NCBI GenBank assembly: GCA_028532985.1
Contig: JANCIK010000008.1
Span: 2,852,001-2,916,000, forward strand
DNA length: 64,000 nt
Source: Stropharia rugosoannulata
Taxonomy: Eukaryota > Basidiomycota > Agaricomycetes > Agaricales > Strophariaceae
Direction: 5' to 3'
Shown here: positions 12,668 to 25,258 of the stretch, in pieces
How the letters are laid out: each line of letters begins with the position of its first letter
How positions within the stretch are numbered: the stretch's first letter is position 1
Position numbers and translations under genes: made by a program
Notes under the pieces: generated by a model
Told to the model about the DNA's origin: nothing
Seen by the model: the letters and a program-made list of their open reading frames with translations, nothing else
Database searches by the model: none

Positions 12668-15558
12668 ATGGTCTCCACTAGAACAGCTAAGGCGCAAAAA
12701 GTCTCATACAACGACCGTATGTTATGTTTTTCTTTCATCTTTCCGAGGCGTTAGTAACGTGTTTGGACTAAACTAGGTGTGCTTGGTGCCTTCAGTCATA
12801 TTCAAAGGGAGCATAAGAAGCATGCTATACACCCAGCTGCACTTCGTGCTCAAAGTGAGTTTGGGACCTTGCCTGCAACAATTCCCGTGTCGCTAACGCT
12901 ACGAATCAGTTAAAAAGGATGCCCAGGAAAAGCAGGATAAACTCGGGCCTAACTGGTCTCACTGGGTTAGTAGAGCACTGACAAAACTGGTGAGTTGCAC
13001 TCTCTGGCCAATATCATTACTCATTAGTGCGAAAGGGAGAAGAAGGAATCTTGGAGCATGCGAGTCCAAACGGGAGTCTTGCTCTGACCTCCAAGGGAAA
13101 GAAAGCGCAAGTCGAACACTTTGCTTATGCTTTGCTTAAATGGCCTAACGTGTCTATAGCATCAATTTTGCCCGGCGGTCTAGTCGGCTCTCCGTCGGGG
13201 CATCTCCCGGTCGAAATGAAGACGGTATTCTTTGGAAACACGTCGTTAGCTACAGCGCTTCCAAACGGCCACGCAAATCCGTCACTAATATGGCAGATGA
13301 CTCGGAAGACTCGGACACTTATCGTACACCGTCGAAGAGCAACCCCCCGAAGAAGCGGGTTCGACTATCCCTAAAGTCACCAGTCAAAAAGCCGATCTAT
13401 AAAATGACGAAAGCCGAAGTGTGTTTTCTTTTTAGATCATGTTCAACGTAGTGCTCATTTTTTGAAAAGCTTAGGAGTGAATTAGACGCTCTGCAGAGAA
13501 AGGACGTTTTGAGGACATTTGAAAAAGAAATGTCGCCCTTAACAGACCTCGAATCAGACTCTGATCAAGGAACACAGGTGGGGGAGGACAATAGGGAACT
13601 CCGCAATGTGAGACGGCAGCTCTTTGCAGCGAGGAAAAAACCTCCTGCCCCCGGCACGTCAGAATGTGAAACTCGCCATTTTTCAACTCTCGGAACCCAA
13701 GTCGTGTAGGCCTTTGAAATTTCCTTTTTATGTCGTGGCGACCCGTCTAAAATGAATTTATAGTACCTTTCAAAGTCCAACCCCTTTGACGGTGAACTCC
13801 GGAGCCCTTGTTTCCCGGAAACGACTGGGAGGCATTACTCGTACAGAATCAGGCTCCTACATCCCAGACATCAGCAGGCAACCTACTCCTGCCCCGAGCT
13901 CACCGGACATGGACATGGAATATGACGAGAGCACTCTTACCAGCGGGGGCGACTATGTCCCAGCCCTGGGAACGCCCTCCCACGGCGACAGGCCATTGCT
14001 TACCAATGAAGTCCAGACCAATACTACAGGCACTGAAGAAATACCATTCGGGGCTCAGGTTGTTCAGGAGTCCGACGCGCCCAACCTACGACACAGTCGT
14101 GAGCTCGAACAACGAGACGCACGTATCACGTCATTGACCGCCGAAATCAGCGGTTTACAGAAGCGTATTGCAGAGGATGCGCTTCTCGTAAAGTCGAAGG
14201 TTGCTGAGATGGCGTCCTTAGAGGAGTCCATGTCCGGTCGTGTCGAAGCGCTCGAGTCAGTCGTCGCTGAACGTAATGGGACAATTGATGCCTTAGACAT
14301 ACAGAATAACACATACAAGGCCGAGCTCGCCGTTCTGCAAGATTCATGGAGACGGGCCGAAGAGACGGTAACTATTACTGCACAAAGACTGACTACCAGT
14401 GAGGCTCGCGTAGTCGAATTGCAAGCGCAGAGAGAGTGCGAAAAGCGTGACAAAGATATTCTCGTTGATCTGCTCGATGAGGCTCGCCGAAACCACGGTT
14501 CTATACAAGCAGAACTGGAACAGTTGCGCAAGGAATATTCCGAGCTAGAGGCTACGAGCGTCGCTCTACAAATTCAGAAAGCCGCCGCAACTAGCGAGGT
14601 CGACGATTTGAAGCATGAAATGGACCAGCTGAAGGCTTTAATCGACGAGCGAACAGAGCTACTGAACCAAGCGTCCGTCAACACTCAGGCGCTGCGCGAC
14701 AAGAATGAAGAACTTGAGCGTGTGACTGCAAATTACGAACAGCAACTTGTCGAGAAACAACGCTTCTCCGAATTGCTTGAAAGTAAGCTTCAAGACACCG
14801 TGAAAAATCATACGAATACACTGGATGAATTGGCTGAATTGAAGGCCTCTACGGAGGACAAATCTGCGCAACTTGATCAAGAGCACGCTAGGATAGTAGC
14901 CCTTGAAAACAGTCTCACTCAAGCTCTCGAAGAGCAGGAAGCGTTGCGGATATCCTTGACGAAGGCGACCGAAGATTTAAAATCCGAAGATGCTGCGCGT
15001 CTCCGGCTCGAGCAGGAGCTTAATAATATTCGTCGCGAGTTAGAAATTGCTCAGGCAGACATAGCGCAATTCGCTTTGCAAAATGAGAGCCTCGCAACTG
15101 AAGTAGCCGCCAAGCAGGAGAGTATCGACCGGCTATCAGAGGAGAAAGTCAAGATGGAAGGTCTGCTCACCGACTTGGAAAAACGCATCAATGATCTCCA
15201 GCGTAAACTGGAAGAAGGCCGTATGGAACACGTACAAGTGACGTCCGAGTTGGAAACCGCTCTGGCTTCGACGACCTCTGACTACGCAGCGGCGAAAGAA
15301 GAGCTGGCTAATATTGTGAGGGACAAACGACAGATGGAGCTGGACTTGTCGGCGGCCAAGTCTGAAGTTGGCAATCTCGATAGTCGCTTGACCGCTGAAA
15401 GTGCGGAAAAGGCGGAAGCGCAAACCGCATTGTCTATGGTGAACGCCAGGGTTCAAGAGCTCGAAGAACGCCTCCAATTGCTTCAAAAAGAAAATGGAAA
15501 TAACAAGCAGTCGCTATCAGCTCTGAGGGAGGGCCTCAAACGTCTCTGCGATCTCTAG
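12668..15558 (+). CDS. Nuclear winged-helix-like and long coiled-coil protein
   Basis: I cannot name the family. The start MVSTRTAKAQKVSYNDR is spliced through four short exons into a segment that looks like a winged helix: PAALRAQVKKDAQEKQDKL, WSHWVSRALTKLGEEGI, then a hairpin-like SPNGSLALTSKGKKA, reminiscent of H15-type wings. A basic, Ser/Pro-rich nuclear stretch follows (SNPPKKRVRLSLKSPVKKP). An acidic linker (SPLTDLESDSDQG) leads into about 480 residues of nearly uninterrupted heptad coiled coil, with no introns from about 13760 to the stop. The join in the middle (about 13190-13260) uses a weak donor and is the least certain part. A structural or mitotic chromatin protein is plausible. 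A tropomyosin-, myosin- or golgin-like search hit would reflect only the coiled coil. Confidence 0.7.
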
Positions 15559-18500
15559 TAAGCTAGGTGAGTTTAAACTGATACTGGTTTGGTATAGAGT
15601 ACTTCTTGTTAGACGTATATTGACTCCATCTCATAATAGGGACTTGAATTTCGATAACATATCCTCATAATATCCTCGTCACATAATCTAGTCTTTCAAC
15701 TCACCTATCTGCACAACGATGTCGTCGCAACAGAAGTCCGGCAAAGACCCACTTCCAGGCGACAAGTTTTAATCATATCTCTTGTCTGACATTTCTATAG
15801 ATCTATTTGTTACGTACTGATGATGTTGATTCCTGTGCTAAGCGGGTGTTGCGCTGGGATATTCCGGGTACCTATCTATGCCCATGTGTTTATGAGCCAG
15901 AAAATATTTTTCAATAACTAATTTTCCAACCTTGGAGCAAATAAACTGCAAGTAAACCGAACCCTGACCGTTTCGTCGTATTATAAGCAAACTTTGTTAT
16001 GCGGATGGTGATGTACAGCATATTTAATTTGTTTTCTGAAGCATATGTATAAAATTATTGCATGGCCGTATTCTTTCTGATTTCAAGCAAGTTTCATCGT
16101 CCTCGTGCAATAACATACTCTACTAAGTATGTAAAAGAGTTTTAAACAACACGTTACAGGAAATCCTTTGAGTAACTTCAACAAATAATAATGAGCGTCG
16201 GAACCATTAATTTTCCGTTGTTTTTACCAAGTAATTTCCGGCTTCTGTGAGTATTACTAGTAGTGTTATGAGACCCGCAGGGATCATTTATACACCGAAC
16301 CTGCTTGTCTGATAATTAATTGTGCAGGCCTGTAGCCTACAGCGTATACACACTGTCTCTGCAGTAAACCGTACTGTCTCAAGTACGCGCCCATACATAA
16401 TGTGTACAACACTTACTCTATGACAGCTGTATGTAACAGAATAGTGTGGATGCTCGCAGGCTCGGCCACGTGTGACTGATCAGGAACTTGGCGGTGTTGG
16501 CACCAAGTTGGGACGGTAATCTTACATAGGACCTCCACAAGTTTCTCACAAAATTGATTCGGTCCTATCAGATGCGAGTCAGATAAACTAAACTTACGTT
16601 TCAACGGGCCATATTCCCCCACGCCCTGTTGGCTAGGCTATTAAGACTCGCATGCTTGTGGTTGCTCAGGATTCTGGCGTGTCGCACATAGATAGCTGAC
16701 AGTTCAGAGGCGTATCCAAAAGTCGCCTAAGTCCGGGTATCCGTATACATACATGTTAATGCAATTGACATCGTCGCTCTTCTCTTGGAAATGACTTAGC
16801 AACTCACCTGGTAAATTTAGTAATTCTATTTTCCTCAGGGCCGGATAATTACAGGTAAATAGAGACGGTTCCGAACTACATACTCACGTTACGACTGAAC
16901 ATGATGTCTCCGTGGACCGTCGCACGCGATCCTAAGCGTGCGCTCCCGTCTTCTCCGGCTACCAGAGCAGGCTCCACTTCTGTCCACGCGCTCTTTGCAG
17001 GCTCTGCGGGTGCAGACTGAAGTTGTTTGAATGTAACATGAAATGTACTGGGCGGCAACTGGGCGGTGGATGTCTTTGTTCTCTTTACATTCCGTACTCG
17101 ACAATACCATATTTGGAAATTTGTTTACTTAGAAGAACGCCAAACCTTTCATTTTTATTAGAGGCTGTACAGTCCTCTAAGATGCATGAAAATATTATGA
17201 ATTAATCTGATTTTCTCATGCTGTAAAGATTGAACGGGCTGTCGAGCCTTTTTGAGGTTTGAACGTTTGAACGTTGAAAGAGACTTGCATATTCACCTTG
17301 GTGCGGCGTCCTTGGCAGTAGTACAAGGATGTTTGCAGCAGTATCGTTTTCGAGAAGGTATGATTAACATATTATTCATGCTTGTAACGTACTTCTTGAG
17401 CTTAATGCTTACCTTTGCCTCCACATATGAAAATATTGGCCAAAATAGGAAGCTAAATCAACGACTTGCTGATATGATATGCAGGCACAAAAACTCCTGA
17501 AGTTCTCTCACTTTGACATTTGAAACATCCACAGATGAATCATAAGAATGGTGACGAAATCTTGGTCAGGCATCATACCCTATGGTACCTTGCGACTTCA
17601 ACGTAATGTATGATATCACCGGAAAGTGCTTGGGATAAGTTAGAAGACTTCGAAAATATGTACATACTTTTATTATCTAACGGTCCATGCAGAACCCAGC
17701 CAAGTTTGAATAGACTTGGGTTGCGCAGATACAGTTGCAATGCCTTCCCAAAATATCTCCAGCAGGTTGGTTGAAGCCATCGCAGAAAAGTTTGGGTAAT
17801 GTTAAGGCGTTATGTATGCTGATGCGCAGCGGAACAAGACACGTGGATGCGGAGGCTCGTAACAACGTGGCAACAACGTGCTCTGTTCCGCTCTTCTTGG
17901 CCCTTCTCCGAGCCGTAAAAGGTTGGAAACCTCGTCAATGACCATGGGTGTCCAGTCCGAAATCCCCTTGGAGTCAAGATACTGGGGAGCCCGGCCACAC
18001 CAGGTGGGGGTATATGGCAACCACTGGTAGAACGCACCCCCGAAATTCTCACTCAAATTTACACCTGATAATACGAGGGTTTTCACGTTGGATTATATTC
18101 CTCTCTTCGTATACCACATGTTATCATTATAATATGTGTAAAGTATTGCTGTGGAGGGGATCCATGAGTATTCTTTATGACAGGTTTAAGCCAAAATAAA
18201 TAAATAGAGAAATGCACAATCAATGTCACAGATAAATTTAAATGTTCAATGAGCGTCCACCTGATCGGTCACTCGCCTTGCCGGTATACGAGGCGACATG
18301 TCAAGTCAAGTATCCATTGAAACAATTGGATCTACTTGACCACGATCAGGTTTACCTCTTAAGCTCGCACCAAGATCCAATCTCAACATCGTATCCACCT
18401 GGCGTAGAGCTGCATCTGCACTTCCTGTAGTTTTGGGTAACTCAACCCTTACATGGTTCGCCTCCATGTGGTTTCATTCCCCGAATTTTCATATTCATCT

Positions 18501-18685
18501 TGTAATAAGCGGGCTATGTTCGTGCTTAGCATTTTATTTTGCCATGCGACCATGGGACCTTGGAGAACAGGACATAGGAACTCAAATCCGTGCACTTACG
18601 AAAGCCGCGGAAGCATTAAGAACACAGTATGTTGTGGAAATCTTTTAAAGAGGAGCCGTGTGTCGGCTTGAAATCATATCACATC
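15559..18685. other. Long intergenic or unresolved region
   Basis: Bases 15559-16400 are AT-rich with no gene. Between about 16413 and 18090 several minus-strand ORF pieces carry plausible splice borders: 16413-16622, 16876-17050 (contains SARLGSRATVHGDIMFSRN followed by a good GTGAGT donor) and 17802-18086 (contains FYQWLPYTPTWCG). I could not chain them into one protein or recognise a family. They may be a decayed gene or a rapidly evolving one. Plus-strand ORFs at 18242-18648 could be missing 5' exons of the gene at 18686. Confidence 0.4.
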
Positions 18686-19659
18686 ATGGTTTTCCGTCTG
18701 CCCACTCAGTTAGAGTCTCTTGTCCCTTCTCCGTTCGATCAGCGCACGCAGCCCCCGCCGTGGCGGGGATCTATTGTTGTGAGCGGGATGCGGAGCTCTG
18801 ATAGGAGCAGCAACCAGCATATACAAGTCACTGCAGTTGAAACCGACGGTGAAAAGTACGCCTTTCGTCCTTGACACGATACTTCTCTTATTTGAATACA
18901 TCCTAGCAGGGCACAACAATGGCCAACTACGTTTTACGCCGCTGTTCTGTATGATCAGCCCGTGCTTGCAGATTTCCGCGCGTGGATGAAGACCGTTCCG
19001 CCTCTGCCGTTATGCACTTTCATGGCCAACCGTCTTCGCGACGTGAACTTAAACACGGTCAACCAGACCACCTTCCGTTCTTTATCCGCCTTTCTTCATG
19101 AACATAATGCTGTACGTTTCGATCTATACAGCGAGCTCAAAAAAATTCAAATTTATTGTTCAATTTCCCCTAGGTCGCGGTTGCTTCTTGGGCGCCGAAC
19201 ACTTTCCCTGGAGCTGGAATGGTTATATACCCATCCTCTAATTCTAGTGCTGTTCTCATTGGAGCTCTTTTCTTTGAGACTGCCTTTCCCAGCTTCATAG
19301 GATACGCGCCATCTCCTATTTCCCCCATTTCTCCCCTGGCAATTCAGCCGTCCAGACATGCGCATTATCAGCAACGAATCGTTGCAGTCCCTCCTTACGA
19401 AGGCTCTTCCCCACATCGACACGCTCCTTCATTGTCACCACATCGCTCTGACCACAACAGCCCTATAGAACAGCCCATTGCAAGTCATCGTCAGGATCCG
19501 TACCACCGCTACATGATGCCCCGCCCAGGCCACCCTGGGTACCCCGATCTCGGCCAAGCCACTTCTTCATCTCAGATCGGTTGGAACACTAACGTCAAAA
19601 GTGAAGATGAAAATAATTATTCTGGCTACGGAACCCACCAAAATCCATCCTACCCTTAA
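18686..19659 (+). CDS. Mediator Med25 ACID / SPOC-like beta-barrel protein
   Basis: Three exons encode about 270 residues. The first 170 look like the activator-interacting (ACID) domain of Mediator subunit 25 or a SPOC domain: WRGSIVVSGM, a loop, QWPTTFYAAVLYD, FRAWMKTVPPLPLCTFM, FRSLSAFLHEHNAVAVASW, GAGMVIYPSSNSSAVLIGAL. The order of the Trp-Gly, Gln-Trp-Pro, Phe-x2-Leu and final strand motifs follows ACID. The C-terminus is low complexity, rich in Pro, His and Ser, with KSEDENNYSGY near the end. A Med25 would also carry an N-terminal von Willebrand A domain; I do not see one upstream. The protein is therefore a stand-alone domain or its 5' exons are missed. The start is uncertain: an acceptor at the Leu-Glu-Ser codons (about 18710) would remove MVFRLPTQ. 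Confidence 0.6.
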
Positions 19660-20068
19660 ATCTACACAAGGCTCAAGTTAAATGCTTTAAGAAACCGACT
19701 ATCGTTAACGCAGTTTCGCTCATTTCACGGCACTACTACAGATGCTATACACCACTATTTGTTGCTTATATCCCAGGCTAAGTACTACTATGCGCGCCTT
19801 ATACCCTGCTTCTCCCTCTCTTTTATTCCCCACTGTATCAAACAAGGCCTCCAGTGTCCGCTCTACCGGCTTCGATTTTTAGACAAAAAGTCCCAATCTT
19901 TCAGGTCTAATTTCCTTCGTATTCACCAATGTAGCAATTATAACTGAGCTTCTCCACTCTCCTGAATTGTATCAATCTAGTCTAGCATGCTGAATGTATT
20001 TATTGGTGGTTTTTATATTTATATAAATCTAGACCAATGATCATCATTATATATGTCCGCTACAATGT
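19660..20068. other. Convergent intergenic gap
   Basis: AT-rich sequence lies between two converging genes and is probably 3' UTR. No gene or RNA is seen. Confidence 0.5.
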
Positions 20069-20908
20069 TCAAGCAGAAGTGTTTGAGGAAGTTGGCATCT
20101 TTTCCTGAGGGTTGCTGCGGGCTTCTGCCTCTAGCGCATATTGCTTAGGAACGAGCGCGAGACCCAAGCCATAAAGAACCCAAAATACCTGCAGATCAGC
20201 AAAAAATAGTGTCAGATACGGTTTAAACGCAAAGAAGCACCAACACCACATGGACGTACGATAACAAGCGCTAACCAAGCATGCTTTGCTGATTCAGGCA
20301 CGGGATGTAAGTTCCCAGTAGCGATCGCCCATTCGGTGAAAAGGCCGTAGTGCACCTAGAATGAAGATGCGCGGTCAGCGGGCTGTGTCACTCAGGTAAA
20401 ATGGAGAAAGGGCGGGCTTACCTGCCACTGGGCGCAGGCGAAGATCACGAGGCCGAGGATAGCGTGCAGGTAGGCGTGGGGCGGGCGGTGCCCTCTAAAG
20501 ACGCGGGGAAGCTTGGCAAAGTGGGCGACGGCGCCGAGCAGGATTTGGATCAGGTACAAAATGAGGAGCGCCAGCCCCATCTTCTCGTGCGGGTCATGAT
20601 AGTGCGGCGTCCCGAAGCCCACAGTCGTTTTGTGGCCCAGCGACCAGCCGTAGAGAATCACGGGCGCGGAGACGACTAACTGTATAACCCAATGCGCCCA
20701 GAACCATCTGTAGGCAGGCAGGTTGACCAGTTGATTGGCGGATACATGCGTGGGTGATTGTCTAGGCCACTCACCTGTAAGGCAACGTCCTGCTGTACCT
20801 TGCAACCAACACTCCTACAGGAAGCAAAATGAGGAAACCGACAGTGCACAGAATAGCATGCTTGCGAGCCTGGCGCTCGATAGGGAGGAGGGGGATGCCA
20901 GAAGACAT
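20069..20908 (-). CDS. Cytochrome b561-type transmembrane protein
   Basis: Four exons encode about 210 residues starting MSSGIPLLPIERQARKHA. Five hydrophobic helices are visible: ILCTVGFLILLPVGVLVARY, WVIQLVVSAPVILYGW, MGLALLILYLIQILLGAVAH, AYLHAILGLVIFACAQWQV and LALVIVFWVLYGLGLALVP. Histidines sit at helix ends as expected for the two haems of the b561 fold (HWVIQ, PHEKMG, AHFAKLP, HAYLHAILG). It is likely a transmembrane electron carrier with ascorbate- or DOMON-partner-dependent ferric or quinone reductase activity. No DOMON domain or signal peptide precedes it, so it would work with a separate partner. The introns are 65-110 nt with standard borders. Confidence 0.82.
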
Positions 20909-21478
20909 TACAACCGGCTGGTACGGGGGTAAGAATGGTGAGCTCGAGGGTCTCGTTGCATGTCAGCTAAATGCTGTTTGCTGCGATATGTAAGACGACT
21001 GCTAGTGTGAGAGCCGCAGCACTCTGGCACGTCGGCATACAAAAAATCACTCTTTATTTCTGGCATCCTGATGTCCAGGACGCTCGGTCTCAAAATATGA
21101 CAGTGCTGATTGGATGATGAGCCTCGGTAAGGCGATTTTACGCCAGACGAGGCCAAACGGCAACTTTTTCTCACCTAAATCCGGAGCGGAACAAGCATTC
21201 CCCGGTCCCCCGGTGTACAATTGTTCGTGGAGCAGGTCAAAACACAATCCTCGCATCTGCGATGTGGACGGTCCAATTCGTCATCGTAACGGTCATTTTA
21301 ACAGGAAGTGCAGATATTGATGCATAATTGCTGATTGAACACGTAGGAGAAATAAATAACGTATAGCTAAACATTGCGAACATGTAGAAGCCAGCGATGT
21401 TGACACAAAATATTACAAAGATAACACTGCACCAGAAAACAATTTGAACTTTGAACTTTAACAGTGATCGCCGGTCGA
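20909..21478. promoter_or_regulatory. Intergenic region between cytochrome b561 and kinesin
   Basis: The sequence holds the b561 promoter at its low end and the kinesin 3' UTR at its high end. ORFs on both strands here have no family features. Confidence 0.4.
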
Positions 21479-24400
21479 TCACGATAGCAGAGCACGTCTG
21501 CTCTTCTTCGGTAAGACAAGGGCTTCCGCTTCGTCTTCCGAGCTGACGTTAGCAATAGGCGTGGCGGCGGCGTGGAGCTTCTGTCTCTTCATGGGAGTTT
21601 GGGCAGCGTAGGCATTTCCCAGGTCGTCCGTGTCCGTCAATAAGCGTTTGATCTTGGTTGGACTGTCCATGTTTGTCACTTCTGTTCCAAATATGCCAGT
21701 AGCAATAGTGCCACTGGGCTTCTCAGCGATGGCCCCACAGTCACCTACTTCCATCGCATCGTCGGTCGGGGTTTTCTCACGAGCCACAGTCGACTTGGCT
21801 CTCTTCTTGCTCTTGGGCTTCCGGACAGGCTTTGGCGAAGGCACGTAGTCCTTGTCATTCTTGACGGCCCATTCGATTTCGATGATCCTATGCCCATGGA
21901 TTACCAACCACACGGGACAAAGAAGAAAAAAGACAAACGTCAGTTGCGCTTGCTGGCATAGGACAAGTTAAGGAGAAAGACGTGAACAACGAAGAGTATC
22001 CACCTCTCTTTCAATTTGACGTTATCAGGTACGTAGCTCTCTGCCTTGCGGTAGAGGTCCAACGCTACTTGCAAGTCACCTCTAGATATTATTTCAATTA
22101 GTATTGAACTATTAACATGCAAAGACTGAATGTACTTCTCCGAGTGAGCACGTGCAAGGGCAACATATGCTCTGCCCGTTTTCTTCTTCGAAACGGGGGA
22201 GAGCACCTCTGCGAGTGCAGTTTCCTTATTTCCGAGCTCACTGGACAATGTTCTGAGTCAACCGTGAAAGGACATCGAAACGAAAAATACCCACTATCTC
22301 TTTTCAAGTTCCTGGAGGCGACTTTTCAGCTCGTCGTCTAGGTCTTTGTGACGCTTTAGAAGGGGAGTCAGGACGCCAGAGGGAAGGTTATTCTCTTTTG
22401 TTGGAGACCTAGACCGGGTAACTTCCGCACGTTGCGCCTTCTCCTGGGCCTCAGCTTCGGCTCGCTGACGCTCACGCTCAGCCAATCTCCTAGTAACCTC
22501 TGCCTCCACGGCCGCCTCCACCGCTTTGGATATCTACGCCCATTTAACGCGTCAGAATGGGGTCTCAATGCACAGGCCAAAAATAACCGCGATGATACGC
22601 ACCCTCTCGTCAATATCCTTTTCAGATAAGCCAGTTCCGAGATTCGCAGAGCGGTCGCTGTCGCTCTCCGGGATTTTCTCGTTCAAGAGGAAAGGTCTGT
22701 AACCTGTGGTCCCGCTGGTAGGCAGCGCGAAGGGTTGGTAGCCACCTGGACCACCGATGGAGGACACGCGGTGCGATCTTGATACAGGCATTAGAGACGG
22801 GCGAGCGCGACGGTTGTTCGATCCCGATGAGCCAGCTGTTGAAATCGCTTGCACAAGCGCGGGGGCGGGCCTCGGAGCAGGGGGCTGGATAGTAGCGGCA
22901 GCGAAGTGCGGCTTAGGGGCGGGCCGGTTGTCTGTGGGAAAAATGGATAAAATGCGTATGTTGAAAGGGCAGAGCACACTGACCACGCTCGTTGACGACG
23001 GGGCGGTTCTCAACATTCTTCGTGCGAACCGCGAAGCTGAAAGATAAGATGCATTAGACAAGGAAGGGCCGGGTACACCGAGAAACTGTCTGCCTACTTG
23101 AGAGTGTTCAGAGTATCTTGCCGGAACTTGACACCTGGGGCGAGGTTGCATATCAGAAGACCTACTGAGGACCCTCCCAAAGCGTCTTGAAGGATACGGG
23201 TCAATTTGGAGTTCCTGTATGGGATACGTGACTACCTGAAAGTCAGAAAAAAGTTTCAAAACATTTTAACCAAAAACGTACGGCCCCCTGGTTGAGCGCA
23301 TGAACAACTTGACCCAGAACGCTAAGTGATTTATTAATAGCTGCGGACTCTGCCATTCGAGAGGGGTCATTTCCGGTCAACTGAAGACATCATTAGCAAG
23401 CAGATACAGGCAATATAATCAATCTTACTTTATTATTTTCCGATCCCGCAAGATCAACGAGGTTCAGCTTTCCTGACAATGCTGTTCGAGATAATTAAAC
23501 ACCACAAAATCTAGGATATTGGATGTAAGAACTAACTTGTGTTTGAGGCAGAGTCCAACATCGTCGCCTCAATGGTAAGTACGGCATGCGATCGCGATGA
23601 CGCCCTGTTCAAATTGGTCGCGCCGACCGATCGATGTTTCGTGGCATTACTAGGTTATGTTATTTACCTTGGTTAATCAAACAGAAATGAAAAAGTAAAA
23701 CTTACCTGTAGAGGCTCTCGAACTCTTCGACACTGTTAATAGGTATCTTGCTGAGATTTGCAACGAAAACCATGCCGCTGTCATTTTCGCGAACGGGCAG
23801 CTTGGGGGCCTGGAAAAGTAGTCAGACCCATGGTTTATAAAAATACTAGAAGTGCTGACATTCTCTCTGGTAACAAGTAGGTCGTAGACTTCGTCCTTGT
23901 AGATCTCCATATACGACACAGTCAAAGTTGTCTCATATTGCACATGTTCCACCTTCTCAAACATTGCCTAGGAACGAAAAGATAGAGTGAGCAATCTTAT
24001 GCCAGTTAATACGGAGAACAGATGGGAGATAAGTCGATGGCTTTATATGCTGTGTATTTGTTACATGCAAAAAGCAGAGACTGTAATAGCTGGTATAGAG
24101 TTTGAAGACGTACGCGCACTGCCCTGGGGATAACCCCAGGATCGGACTTGGTGCCTTGCATAGTGTGAGTTTTGCCAGACGAAGTAACTCCATAGGCAAA
24201 TATAGTAACAGTCTGCAGAGTCGATTAATGACCGGCAAATTCTTTGCAAGAAGTCGCATACCACACCGCTATAAACAATATCCAGCAAGGGTTCAACATC
24301 ATTCTTGTAAATCTCTTCCTGGGTTGCTTCTTGATCGTAGCAGCTTGTAAAGCTAGTGTGACCGTCAATACAGGCACACAGACAAGTTCAATGGTACACG

Positions 24401-24588
24401 CACGGAAATTTGAATATTTGCGTTGGGTCTCTTGGGTTTGCAACTGTGACAAAGCTAGAGCCGCTCGAGGAGCTTGTCGAACCACCGGATGTGTTAGAAG
24501 GATGTACGATCCGGATAGAGTCGTCGTCGAGTTCATTTTCAAGCCTGGGGCGCAGTCGAGCAGCAATTCGTACCTTCGCGGACGCCAT
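21479..24588 (-). CDS. Kinesin with N-terminal motor and C-terminal TPR-like segment
   Basis: A microtubule motor. The protein starts MASAKVRIAARLRPRLENE. The motor domain contains the P-loop FAYGVTSSGKTHTMQGT (a Val where many kinesins have Gln or Pro), YMEIYKDEVYDLL, switch I NRASSRSHAVLTIE, switch II LNLVDLAGSE, then NKSLSVLGQVVHALNQG and the motor end VKFRQDTLNTLKFAVRTK. A Pro/Ala-rich neck region follows (NRPAPKPHFAAATIQPPA), then a charged coiled coil (AAVEAEVTRRLAERERQRAE). A segment with TPR spacing comes next (YVALARAHSEKGDLQVALDL, YRKAESYVPDN), then a basic nuclear-type tail (VRKPKSKKRAKS). About fourteen exons are needed. An N-terminal motor with a nuclear tail suggests a mitotic kinesin, perhaps near the KIF22 group, but subfamily placement needs a tree. 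Confidence 0.87.
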
Positions 24589-25258
24589 GATGGCGGATAG
24601 AGCAAAGCGGAGGCAAAAAGGAGGCGGACAGCTGTGGCGACGAACAGGCTACTGTGACATGTCACAGTCAACCAAAGTCGCGACGGTCAGGTGATCGTTC
24701 CCTGTCAGTCACTTATTTCAATTTCATGAAAAGTTCAAGAACTTCAATGTTCTACAAATGTTCTACTCTATCCCAACTCTATCCTCTCCCTAGCTTTACT
24801 TCACATCTAACGACATATATCAATCAAGTTATGAGCTTCGAATCCAGACTCCAGTAGCGATTTTTTGGACGCATCGCGTCTTCGTACAAGTTGCGTATAA
24901 ACGTTACTAATACTAATTTAGTAATCACATTCAGCCTAAGGCCTTGTGTGTAAAGGCCACAACAGTGTAGGATATCAAACCCGTGTATGTAGGTATCTTT
25001 AAAAGGCTACTTATGCTTGACATACGCAGTACTTATGTATACTGACCCACTTGTGACCCACATGTGCATATTGTGTTCATCAACGGGCGCCAGGGGTGCC
25101 GATGATTGACAGCACCTAACACGCGCCTCGGATGCAATAAAAGATAACGGCGCCAGTGGCATGAGAAAGGAGCGCTCGTATCTCTTTTCTCCCCACGACC
25201 ACGTCAACCTCCTCCCTCACGTCCTTTCCCGCTTCTGCTCGCCTTCGCGCCATTTCAG
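24589..25258. promoter_or_regulatory. Divergent promoter between kinesin and a small membrane protein
   Basis: 670 nt lie between two divergent start codons, with no coding sequence. A B-box-like string near 24835 was examined and does not form a tRNA. Confidence 0.45.

Noticed and set aside
24800..24860. Possible tRNA B-box (TTCGAATCC) near 24835.
   Set aside because: No matching A-box, acceptor stem or anticodon arm can be formed around it.
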